A stretch of 64,000 bases of DNA. Origin: Lateolabrax maculatus (taxonomy: Eukaryota; Chordata; Actinopteri; Acropomatiformes; Lateolabracidae). Within the stretch, counting starts at the first letter, position 1. Each line of letters begins with the position of its first letter. The notes beneath the pieces are model-generated. The model ran no database searches. It saw only the letters and a program-made list of their open reading frames with translations, and was not told where the DNA came from. The DNA lies in assembly GCA_031216445.1 (NCBI GenBank), contig CM062218.1, positions 24,770,001 to 24,834,000 on the forward strand, written 5' to 3'. Below are positions 24,325 through 33,740 of this stretch, piece by piece. The position numbers and the translations under genes are program-made.

Positions 24325-25197
24325 GAGCTATATATATGTGCTGCTATATAATAGCAGCACAACATCAGGCAAGTCCATATGCACATTATGTATGGGCAAA
24401 AAGGGGGGCAAGTATAATCACTGAAGAAGGTCCATCACATGGGCTATGGCGAAGTGCACATGGACATATTGTCCTCCCAACATCTTTGGTACAGGTTGCT
24501 ACACGTAGTGCGCATGGTCAGGACCATTGCACAAGTGGGGAGGTGTTGAGACGCCTTCAAGCAGTCTGGTGGTCACCATTTTTCCGACCTGCGTTTGTAG
24601 CTGAGACAATAAAAAAAGCCCTAAAAATGCTAGGAATCAAACAGAAGTTCAGATGTGTGTATCACCCACAGTCACAGAGAGTAGTGGAAAGGGCAAATGG
24701 CATGCTAAAAGCAAAACTTGCAAAAATTAGAGCAGACAGTCAGTATAAAATCAATTGGGTAGATGCATTGCCACTTGCTTTGATGGCTATACGAACACTA
24801 ACTAACACTAACACTAAGCTAAGAGACTAACACATCTAATACCACACGAGGCACTTACAGGGAGACCGATGCCGGTTCCCTTTTGTAGAGGGCCGTATGC
24901 GAGCAATGTGAACGAGAACTAACATGCTACCTACGACACCTAACGCAAATACACAAAGCTGTGCTCCAACAGGTAAAAGCTGTGTCTGAGGACAGAGACG
25001 CTGACATTCCAGAGCAGCTAAGGAGAGTTGAACCTGGAGACTGGGTCTACGTAAAGGTGTTCAAACGAAAGTGGGACCAACCAAGGTGAGAAGGACCCTT
25101 TAAGGTTATCCTAACTACCCCAACTGCGCTGAAAGTAGAGGGTAAGAAATGTTGGTTCCATTTAAACCATTGCTGCAGAGCGAGGGATCCAGGTGAG
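23737..25197 (+). pseudogene. ERV pol piece after L4, running on to the integrase C-terminus
   Basis: This copy is not cut by a tandem junction. After GAGACAAT it continues with the end of the integrase core (VYHPQSQRVVERANGMLKAK, with the last catalytic Glu in VER) to a stop near 24830. Then come stops and shifts and a C-terminal domain remnant (EPGDWVYVKVFKRKWDQPR) in which TGA replaces a conserved Trp codon near 25087. The first two catalytic Asp of the integrase core are missing because most of the core is deleted. A Gly-to-Arg change (AAGCGGGCT) lies in the RT piece. Confidence 0.8.
24288..24324. repeat. (TA)n tract, 37 bp, in pol after L4
   Basis: The interruption is a C (TACATA) rather than the TGA of L1 and L3. 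Confidence 0.9.
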
Positions 25198-25552
25198 ACA
25201 GCAAGGGCACAGCACGATCCAGAAAGGGACGGTGAAGCCTCCCAACTGGAAGATAGACAGCTTCAAGATCCAAGGACAAAGATGATCACAGAGACTGGCT
25301 GAGAGGAGGAGTACCAGTAAACAACGTAATCACACTCACGTATATAAAGTCAGCTCAATACAATCAAACATTGACATTAGGACCAGAAGGCATAAAAATA
25401 GACACGCATGTGGTTCACAGACAATGCCTAAAAGAAGGGACAGTGATGGTAGTGGTACAATGTTCACGAAATCAATGCACATAGATAAACCTACACCAAA
25501 CCATGACAGCTGAAGAAGCAACCAAATTGACCCAAATTTAAGTAAAATGAGG
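25198..25552 (+). pseudogene. Probable env remnant between pol and LTR, unit L
   Basis: About 70 codons are open around 25300-25490 (including GPEGIKIDTHVVHRQCLKEG), then stops. No signal peptide, cleavage site or transmembrane segment is visible. Position alone suggests env: it lies between the integrase C-terminus and the LTR, where a full env of well over a kilobase would be expected. Confidence 0.35.
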
Positions 25553-25587
25553 TGTCTGAGCTGAGAGATGTCTCTCCCATGTGTGTC

Positions 25588-25650
25588 CAATGTTTAGATA
25601 CTTGTGTGGATCCAATGTTTAGATACTTGTGTGGGAAATGTTTAGATAAG
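25588..25650 (+). repeat. Direct repeats in LTR U3 (period about 25 bp)
   Basis: CCAATGTTTAGATACTTGTG occurs twice in a row and AATGTTTAGATAAG follows as a third, partial copy. Repeats at this place in retroviral LTRs often act as enhancers; that role is inferred. Confidence 0.75.
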
Positions 25651-25945
25651 CCTATGTCCAAGGTCTGGCTACTTTCATAGATGGGTGCCCCTTGGGGGTT
25701 GTTTTCCTAAAGTTCCAAAGAGATGAGATCAGTTTCAACCTGAACTATAGGTTCCACCTTCCCTTTCTGTAAAATAGCCATGTATGGTTATGAGGTTGGC
25801 TCTGAGCCTATCTTGTCACCACACATTAGCTATACCATGAGGCTTTAAAAGGTGTAGTTTGAGTGGAAAACGGGGGAGATTCACATTGGCTTCGGATCTT
25901 CTCACAGGCAATCCATGGTGCTTGTTTTGACGCTGTACTTTTTGT

Positions 25946-25951
25946 AATAAA
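25946..25951 (+). promoter_or_regulatory. LTR poly(A) signal AATAAA, L/M boundary
   Basis: AATAAA lies about 100 bases after the TATA-like box, followed by a T-rich and GT-rich stretch, as expected for the R region. Confidence 0.65.
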
Positions 25952-26004
25952 CCTTTTTATACAACTAAGTCGGTGTCAGCGGAGATTCCTTCATCATCAT
26001 CACA

Positions 26005-26640
26005 TCATCGCTACAGAAGATACAACACAGCCAACCCGTCTCAGACAGCTAAGGTCGCAAAAGGAGGAAGCATTTAGGAGTGGAGACAGAAGCAGGTTCA
26101 AAGAGGCAAAGTACAGGTTTAGCAAGGAGGTGAGGGGAGCTAAACGACTGTATTCTGAGAAACTCCAACACCAGTTCTCAGCCAAGGACTCTGCTTCTGT
26201 CTGGAAGGGGCTCAGAGAGCTCACCCATTACAAACCCAGAGCCCCCCACTCTGCTAACGACTTGCGCCTGTCCAACAATCTGAACAAGTTCTACTGTCGT
26301 TTCGAAAGACAATGGGACAGTCCAGACACAATCCCCTGGGACTCCATCCACCAGCCCCAGGCCACCAGCTTCACCTCTCCCACCACTGCAGGGGCCTGGG
26401 CCTCTCCACAACTTCAAACCTCAGAGGCCCCCTTCCCGTCCACAGTGACACCTCTCTCAATCCTGGAGAGGGATGTTAACAGACAATACAAGAGACAGAA
26501 CCTCCACAAAGCAGCCGGGCCAGACTCTGTCTCTCCATCCACCCTGAAGCACTGTGCTGACCAGCTGTCTCTGGTGTTCACAGATATCTTTAACACTTCA
26601 CTGGAGATATCCCACATACCAGCCTGCTTCAAATGTTCCA
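26005..26640 (+). mobile_element. LINE ORF2 fragment (L2/CR1-like), unit M
   Basis: The open frame shows the linker between endonuclease and RT (EAFRSGDRSRFKEAKYRFSK, then SNNLNKFYCRFER) and the start of the RT (HKAAGPDSVSPSTLKHCADQ, then ADQLSLVFTDIFNTSLEISH and CFKCSS). It stops before the catalytic motifs. The ATG-headed ORF at 25863 that runs into it begins inside the LTR and is not the LINE's own start. It lies between the LTR and the first remaining ERV sequence. L2/CR1 assignment is from memory of the RT motif. Confidence 0.7.
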
Positions 26641-27696
26641 GCAAGAGATACTGTAAGACTTAGAGCACACTGGCAGACGAAGAGAAAGACAAAAGACACT
26701 CACATATGTGCAGCCTGCAGTATACTGGATCCAATGGCCAGCTGACTCAGAACTTGCACACCAATGGAGTGTGTGAAAAGCCTGGATACAGAAAGAACTG
26801 CCCACAGCACAAGAACCACGACTGCCGCTGCACTGCACTCTGATGTATGATGAGACTCAGCAACATACTGACTACAAAGAATGCTGGACAGAGTTGATTA
26901 CAGGCAAAATATTATCTGTAATATGTCAAGACCTGTATGTTGGACCACAAGGACCAGCAGCAGCAGTTACTCTACCACCAGAACTACGTCCCTGGTTTCA
27001 AGTCACCAGCTCCGTCCCACATGTTACACTCCTGATAGCTAATGGACATGAATCACGTGACCTAGGACCGATGGTGAAGGCAGCACTACAAGTGACTGTA
27101 TGGAAACCAACTCAGAACACGCATGTGCAGTCATCCTCCGATGGACAATATGTGAAAATATTTCTGCGAGCATATGACAAAGGAACAAGAGCCCAAGTGC
27201 TACTAAGTCAGAGATTCCCTACTCAACTGCCACTCTCAGAAGAACATAGTGTGCTACTACATCAGATACCACATGAGTTATGGTCACATCATAAAACAGA
27301 TGTAGGGCTAGTTAGGTCAGCACAGCCAGTTCACATCAAAGCAAAAGAGGGCATTGTGTTGCCATACCAAAAACAATATCCCATGAAACCACACCAAATA
27401 GCAGGTATAAGACCCACCATCAAGGGCTTGGTAGCAGCAGGTGTGTTAAAACCAACAAAAAGTCTGTGTAATACACCAACTTGTCCAATAAAACAAAATA
27501 AACTCTAGTGACTATCGATTGGTGCATGATTTGTGCACCATTAATTCCACTGTAGATGCAGAAGTACCTGTGGTTCCAGACCCACATACTTTGCTTTCTA
27601 ATATCCCACATGACGCCTGTTGGTACACAGCATTTGTTAGTGTGCCATTACACCCAGATTCACAGTATCTGTTTGCTTTTACATATCAAGGACAGC
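26641..27696 (+). pseudogene. ERV pol, 5' part (pre-RT region and RT N-terminal half), unit M
   Basis: An open frame from about 26843 to 27508 covers a region before RT (LPPELRPWFQVTSSVPHVTL; protease is not recognisable) and the RT start (QYPMKPHQIAGIRPTIKGLV). After a frameshift near 27508, DYRLVHDLCTINSTVDAEVP and NIPHDACWYTAFVSVPLHPD follow. The segment that should carry the first catalytic Asp is shortened, so that residue is missing. Coding ends at the AGTA next to the CACTG insertion; the other half of RT, with YVDD, is 7.4 kb downstream at 35093. Most of gag and protease is missing, replaced by the LINE. Confidence 0.75.
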
Positions 27697-27888
27697 AGTA
27701 CACTGTAAATGCAAACATAGTATTTAATTAAAAATAGTAAATTGACTTAAATCAGTTTTTATCAAATTGCTATTAACACTTACTTTTAGTAAGTTACTTG
27801 TAATTTGTGGTTGAAAAATCTCACCAGCTCAGTCTACTTGAACTGGATTAATTTAGAAAAAGTATGTTTTCGATAATTGTGCTTTTAC

Positions 27889-28010
27889 AAGTACATTTAC
27901 TCAATACTGCACTTAAGTACAAAGTACTTTAAGTACTTTACTTTTTTTTTCATATTACTGTCTACTTTTACTCCACTACATTTCAGAGGGAAATATTGTA
28001 CTTTTTACAT
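27889..28010. repeat. Fragment of a common fish interspersed repeat, unit M
   Basis: The stretch contains AGTACATTTACTCAATACTG and CTACATTTCAGAGGGAAATA, phrases I remember as very frequent in teleost genomes; this is from memory, not a search. The flanking 27701-27888 and 28011-28199 are AT-rich and show no gene. Confidence 0.6.
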
Positions 28011-28199
28011 CACTGCATATGTAATAATACATACGCGATATATAATAATAATCAGTAGTATGCTACTTTTAATTTTAATATTTTAAGTATTTCTTTTTGT
28101 GGTTATATGTTTTTTACTTAATTGAAATTTTCACTGCAGGAGCTGTATTGTAAAAGAGTAGTTTCACGGAGTGGTATTAGTACTTTTGCTTCGATTTGA

Positions 28200-28377
28200 A
28201 AACTTCGCCGGCTTTTTTTTTTTTTTTCCCGACCTGTGGGCATGCGCAACTCCGTCCTCTCTAAGCCTGACGGTATGTCAACAACACACCCGCAACGGAC
28301 GAGGAGCTGGACCTAATCCCTGCAACAGCACTCGTTAAGGTTATTTTCAGCATTCTTGTGCTTGGCACACTCATTTG
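28200..28377 (+). promoter_or_regulatory. Second promoter-like block and candidate first exon, unit M
   Basis: A CpG-containing stretch holds GCATGCGCA (28240-28248, NRF1-type site) and ends at a good splice donor, TTTG|GTGAGTAA (donor at 28378). If this is the true first exon, the palindrome and the YY1 block lie in intron 1 and the 47-base exon at 29942-29988 is exon 2. The reading frame here is not coding in an obvious way, so it would be 5' untranslated sequence. The tandem copies M2-M4 lack it. Confidence 0.4.
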
Positions 28378-28897
28378 GTGAGTAATATTTTACCCTTGTT
28401 TAGACCGTTTTCTTTCTGTAAGTAAGCGCCATATTTTTCGTGCTTGCTAGTAATGATGTGTGTTGTAATGTCAGCTAACGCTGCCTCAGAGCTATATAGC
28501 TCTGAGCTAGCTGAACTATATTATGGACATAACGTGTCTTACTTTTGTCACGTTAAAGTTGAGGAGAAACTTTAGTGTAGCGGTCGCGGGCGTGCTCGTC
28601 ACGTGCACGCGCACACCCGCTGTCGGAGTTGATTTTTTTTTCTGAGGCCAGTCATCTATGAGTACTCACTCACGATGAGAGACTGATCCCGGCGGTTTGT
28701 GAGTTTCCATGAGCAGGAGGGCATTCACATGGCAGAACATCAGAACAAGTCTGGATGTATCATTTTATTTTACGCTCGGCTGTTAAGTTAGGACTATGCT
28801 AACTTAATGTTATTTTATTTAACCCTCCTCACTTAACACTAGTCATATTTGTAGCTGTGTCGTTTCCATGGTTACCACGTTTAGCGCGCCCAATGAG
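28378..28897. other. Non-coding stretch between candidate exon 1 and the palindrome, unit M
   Basis: No gene is seen. The stretch includes a perfect 22-bp palindrome at 28485-28506 and a CpG-rich patch around 28575-28620. It would be the 5' part of intron 1 if the exon upstream is real. The R copy is 57449-57968. Confidence 0.6.
28485..28506. repeat. Perfect 22-bp palindrome, unit M
   Basis: The arms are CTCAGAGCTA and TAGCTCTGAG around a central TA, with no mismatch. The copy in unit R is also perfect. Confidence 0.85.
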
Positions 28898-29545
28898 CCG
28901 GTCACCCGCTCCACTCAGTGTGATCATTCTGCAGGATCAATGAACTGTCAGCGTGTTTAATCAATCATAACTCTGAATACTAAACTGATTTTCACGGGAT
29001 TGTTTAATGCAAACGTCACACATGTATATATATAATATATATATATATATATATTATATATACAGATATATAGGGAGAGAGAGATAGATAGATAGATATA
29101 GATTTTCATTTTTTTTGATATATATGTAGATATACATATTCATTTTTTCTGAGATCTAACTTCTGTCTATTGTGTTTTATCTTATATTGATGTATAATGT
29201 TGTATTGTTTCTTCATTTTTCAACTTATTAAAATAGCTGAGTAGTACACAATCTGCTTCTGCTTCTCTATCATATATTAGTGTTTTTATATATGTGTGTG
29301 TGTGTGTGTATTATATTATATCATACATAGCATATATCACATACCAGAATATTCTATTACCGTTATGCCTATTATGTATATTAAAATACGCCGAATCATG
29401 TGTCCGGTATCATGCCTACATGTATGACGTTTGCAGAAAAAAATCCCGTGAAAATCAGTTTAGTATTCAGAGTTATGATTAATTAAATGCATTGACACTT
29501 CATTGTACCTGCAGACAGATTACACTGAGTGGAGTGGGTGACCGG
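28898..29545. repeat. 648-bp imperfect palindrome (long inverted repeat, AT-rich centre), unit M
   Basis: The left arm runs from CCGGTCACCC (28898) to about 29027. The right arm, from about 29418 to 29545, is its reverse complement and ends GGGTGACCGG. Both arms share the reverse-complement block around AATACTAAACTGATTTTCAC and the block around CACTCAGTGT. The arms are about 130 bp with scattered mismatches. The middle of about 390 bp holds TA runs, a short GATA/GA tract, a (GT)n tract and no gene. It has the shape of a fold-back element or MITE with long terminal inverted repeats, but I see no clear target duplication at its edges. Confidence 0.85.
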
Positions 29546-29800
29546 TCCAAGATGGCGGCCCCACGTCTCGTCAGCGCCAATAGGCAGTAGCAGTCGATGC
29601 GGCGTCTACTCTTTATATGTCTATGCCGCACACTGTTTACTTGCGCAGTGCTTGTCTGATCACACGAGGAGTGCAGTGAGAGCCCTCAGATCAGATTTGG
29701 GACAGACAAAAGGGTCTCCCTGTCTGTCTTTTTATCATAGCCTGTTACCATTGCTGGCATACTCAGTGGCCTAAGTTATTCTTTAAGGTTATGTTGTCTA
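29546..29800 (+). promoter_or_regulatory. Promoter-like block upstream of gene copy M1
   Basis: YY1-type AAGATGGCGGC is at 29549-29559, CCAAT at 29577-29581 and TTTATAT at about 29612-29618. Copies M2-M4 have no equivalent. Confidence 0.5.
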
Positions 29801-29941
29801 GAATATGTACATTACAATAGTCTTTGTGGGTAATAGGCCTATGTTACAGTTTTCACTTGTACTGGAAACAAGATGTTTATGAGTTGTGGTGAGCTTTGGT
29901 TGTGTTAAATTGTTGTATTCTTCTTAACTGTCCCCTTCCAG

Positions 29942-32900
29942 GCTCAGGCAGATGGTGATCAATCCACAGTTCCCTTGATACCACATAAGTGAGTCATTTA
30001 CCATTTACCTTTTGTACTGCTGTGTTCATTTGGTAGCTGTTCTTGTCTTAAAGAAGTGAAATGATTAAAAGCTTGATAATTAGATAGATTTTTGCAAGGA
30101 TTTAGTTTTTTTCTGTTGCTCTGGTATTTCAAGTCTGATACTGCATGTTAGTGTTTTTGTTTTTTGTTTCTATTTTGCCGGGCTTGATGCTAAAATGATC
30201 TTTTCTTTTCAGATTTTTCAAGAAGACAAAAAACTTCCTATGCAGTGGTCGTGTAAGTACTGCACATTTTGTGCTGAAAAGAGGTGCTTCTTACTTAAGC
30301 ATTACCGCTTAAAACACGGGTGCCACACTCGAATATCACCACTACCGTGCCTTTATAAGGAGTGCCTGTGCACATTTAAATCTTTCAATGCACTCAAAGT
30401 CCACTTATCAACATGGCACACTCAAAAGGACCTGGGGAACGTGGGTGAAACTGCTTTCCATTGTCAGCTGTGTGACTTTGTGGAGCCTTGCACTGGAGCT
30501 GACTTTTTTACCCATTTACGAAGACATTTGAAGCTGAAGCAAAAGGTTTCCTGTCCATATCAAGGCTGTAGCTTTCAGAGCAATGTTTATTCAACCTTTA
30601 ATGCACATAAAAGCAAAGAACATCAAGACCACAATAAGATGGCATTCAAACCTGAAATTGTGTCACATAATGTACTTGAGGTACCTCCACCTAATATAAA
30701 TATTCAACCTGAGGATAGTGCCCCTGAAACTGATCAGGTTGAGTTTGAGGTTACTGAGCTCAATGAAGATGTGGGAGACTTGGAGAGTCAGTTGGAACAT
30801 AATGTAGCTGCTGTTTTTCTGAAAATGTCATCGATTCTTAACATCTCTGAAAATGCCCTGCAAGAAGTTATAGAGCAGATCAACCAAATTTATGTGCTTT
30901 CACAGCCATTGTTACATACCTCGGTTGGAAAAATACTAAATCAACATTGTGGAGATGTTGAGGACTCTTAAGTGAGTGAGATAGCTAAAGTATTTACTGA
31001 GAATAATGTATTCCTGAAATTCACTTCTACTAGGGGGTCATTGTCAACCACTAGCAAGCGAACATCATACATTTGAAAAGAATTCTCAGTGGTGACGCCT
31101 ATTGAGTTTGTCCTAAAAAATGACAGGCAGACAGTTGTGTATATCCCCATACTAAAAATGCTGCAGACATTACTAAACAATGGAGAAATTTTAGATAAGG
31201 CCATGTCATCTGAGACAAATTTGTCACAAGGATACAGATCTCACAGGGATGGTTACCGGTTTAAAGACAATTCTCTCTTGACAGAGGAAGAATTCAGGAT
31301 TGCTCTTTTCTTGTACATAGATGATTTTGAGGTGGCTAAGCCCTTGGGAACCTCCAGAAAGAAACACAAGCTGCCATCTACTGGGTACTTGGAAATCTAC
31401 ACCCTAAATATCGCTCCTCTCTTCATTCCATTCAGCTTGCTCTACTCATCATCGCTGAAGATGATATCAGGAAGTTGACTTTAAATGAGAGACCACAGTC
31501 TATTGAAGAATTAAAAGTGCAACTGGTAGATAAACTGTCACTGCAGTATGACTTTAAACTGCAGTATGAAGATCAAGACTTCCATAATGCCCTCTGCAAT
31601 TTGACTGAAATAACTGATTTACCTGAAAGAGCTACGCTCAAAATCATCCCTCTTGTGACTCTCCATTTAACCGCATTGTCATCACCCACCACAACATCAG
31701 ACACTGAGTGCAGCACAGCAGACACTGAGATCCTGTCGACAGGAAGAGCATCACCATCGCTAAGACAACAGTGGCCAGATTTCTTTGACATACCCAATTT
31801 CTCAGTTGATGTTGACTATAGACTCAGACAGGCAGATCTTGCCTTTATGAAGGATGGAACACGTATGACTCTACCACGAGATATGAAGCATGACATACTA
31901 GAAAAGCTTGCTGAGACGATGTACAGTTTCAAGGCTTACCCTAAAGATGATGACTTCAGCAGTGTTGCAAAAGCACTAATTAGCAAACACCCCTGCCTCA
32001 CTGAGCCTGGACCACACAGATGGTATGGCTGGAAAAACAGCCTTAAATTATCGCACAAAGCTTCAAAAAGCTGGATGTGAGGATGTAGCAATCAATGGAG
32101 GCAAAAGAAGTAAAGGCAACCCAGAAGGAGAATCCTCAAGCAAGAATATCAAACGGCCAAAAAGAGGTGAAGCAAACTACCTACCTAACTTACCTGAAGG
32201 ACATGATGAAACAAGCCTTGAAAATGCCAGAAAGGTTCTCGTGGAAGAAATGAAGAAGAAACAACCCAATGGCACTCTCATCTCACAAATGATGGACCAA
32301 TCATTCCCACTACGCAGACAAGAAATTGTAGAAAAGGAACCTGCTGTACAGAACATTGTTGAACGATGGCCAGCACTCTTCACAGACAGGTAAACTATTT
32401 TTGTTCTCAACCAATAAAATAATGCCTATCAAAAAGAAATTCAAGGTGTGTGGCTAGAAATCCAAACACACTTGTTGGAATGTTAACACTTCTGCCATCT
32501 CTCCATCCCTACCCACCCCTCTCTCTACTTTTCAGGTGTTTGCTGAGTTCAACAGAATCGCAAGTAAGAATCTTGAGGGAGACTTCTTTGAGGCTCTGGA
32601 CCAGTATACCCCACGTTTCATTGAACTTTTCAAAACAAGAAGGGGAACTGTTGGCCAGAAGCTCAGTGAGCTGATGCAGCACATGAGCTGGATGGTAAGT
32701 AGGTTAATTTTGCTTTTGATCTGTGTGATAGTTCATCAATCAAGTTCTAAATGAGATGATCCAGCCCAACCTATTCTATTTCCTGTCTGACTTGTGCTTG
32801 TGCCTTGCAAATTACTCTGTTAACTGGTCTTTTCTCTCTCTGTGTATCATTAGACACCAGACGTGACAGTACTTCGCTCTGTTGTCCTCAAAGGCATTCC

Positions 32901-33740
32901 TATTTTACTTGGTGACGACTCCAGTGAATTCTTCAAGACATGCTCTGTAAGTACTTGCACATAAGAAAAAGTTTGGTCTGCATTAAAATAGAACTATATC
33001 TGTGCTGACATAGAAGATGTAATTTTATCTGCACAATATACAATATACATTTTGTACAGTGATTGATGTATTTTGTATGGCAATTCCTCCACAGCTAATC
33101 TGAGAGGTATTTAAACAGCCAGTAAATAAAAATGAAATTTGCCACATAAACGTTGTACACATTAATTAATTGTAAATCTAAGGAGCAGGAGTCCAGGCTG
33201 AAAAGTCAGTGTCACTGTTTAAAAATATATGGACCTTGTGGACCATAGCTTTAGTTTAATCATACCACATTTATTTTGTTGGTTATATTGTAACAATCCA
33301 GTGTGAACACATATTTAAAACCATATTCCCTAGCAAATGCTTTCAACATTAAAAATGAATGTTTAGAAGAGCATAAATTGCCATGCTGAAGAATGTGTGT
33401 GTGTGTGTCTTTGTAGGGTACAGCGAGAGACGAGGCCCTAGAATGCACTGTCGGTGTGCTGACAGTTGTCAGTGAAGATAATCCTCATGAGGGTCCAAGT
33501 TCAGTAGACCTCCAGCCCATCTCCACTGCCATCATTCTGGAGGGAGGTATCATCATGGATCATATAAAAAAACTTGCCTCAGGCAGTTTGTCTGTTATTT
33601 GGGCTTACATATGCTTTGCATTTGGATTACCCAAAATGCATGGCAAATACACTCAACTTCATTCACACTGTGATGCTTGGACTGGGAAAGAAAACCTCCC
33701 ACCAAAACTGTTAACTTTGAAGAACAGTCTACTGGGTTAG
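29942..33740 (+). pseudogene. Gene copy M1, first in array M
   Basis: Exon 2 is 29942-29988, exon 3 starts at 30213 and the last codon ends at 33740. It carries the common lesions and no TAG of the L3 type. It keeps the original intron upstream. Its 5' part matches L1 and R1, but from about 33220 it shows the L2-type variants (longer GT run, TTTAAAAATATATGG). In the last exon it reads CACTGTGATG (His) where unit L and R1 read GACTGTGATG (Asp), a mark of unit M. Confidence 0.85.

Larger units (their letters stand above)
1133..24609 (+). repeat. Tandem array L: four head-to-tail 5.9-kb blocks
   Basis: The blocks are about 1133-7002, 7003-12894, 12895-18762 and 18763-24609 (5,870, 5,892, 5,868 and 5,847 bp). 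Each starts at TTTTGCAAGGA, upstream of the zinc-finger exon, and ends in the integrase region at GAGACAA. At the three internal junctions GAGACAA is fused directly to TTTTGCAAGGA. In the fourth block GAGACAAT continues into normal integrase sequence, and in front of the first block the TTTTGCAAGGA sits in its natural intron. This shows which flanks are original and which are junctions. Confidence 0.95.
1..25552. repeat. Partial higher-order unit L (left side cut by window start)
   Basis: It begins inside the left arm of the long palindrome and holds gene copies L1-L4, their pol pieces and the env-like remnant, ending where the next LTR starts. The LTR, LINE, 5' pol and the left end of the CACTG insertion that should precede it lie outside the window. 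Confidence 0.9.
25553..26002 (+). mobile_element. ERV LTR at the L/M boundary
   Basis: The stretch starts TGTCTGAG after a weak purine run (AAAATGAGG) and ends near CATCATCACA. It has U3 direct repeats (25588-25650), a TATA-like TTTAAAA (25844-25850) and AATAAA (25946-25951) followed by a GT-rich stretch, all in the + direction and in the right order for U3-R-U5. It ends pol/env of unit L and begins unit M, so one LTR serves both. No primer-binding site is seen after it; LINE sequence follows at once. Exact ends are uncertain by several bases. Confidence 0.7.

Noticed and set aside
1133..24609. Centromeric satellite or rDNA array
   Set aside because: The units contain spliced-gene and ERV sequence, the period is far from short satellites, and no rRNA-like sequence is seen.
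25863..26010. Start of the 266-aa ORF upstream of the LINE domain
   Set aside because: The first part is LTR sequence including the poly(A) signal; only the part from about 26018 resembles LINE protein.
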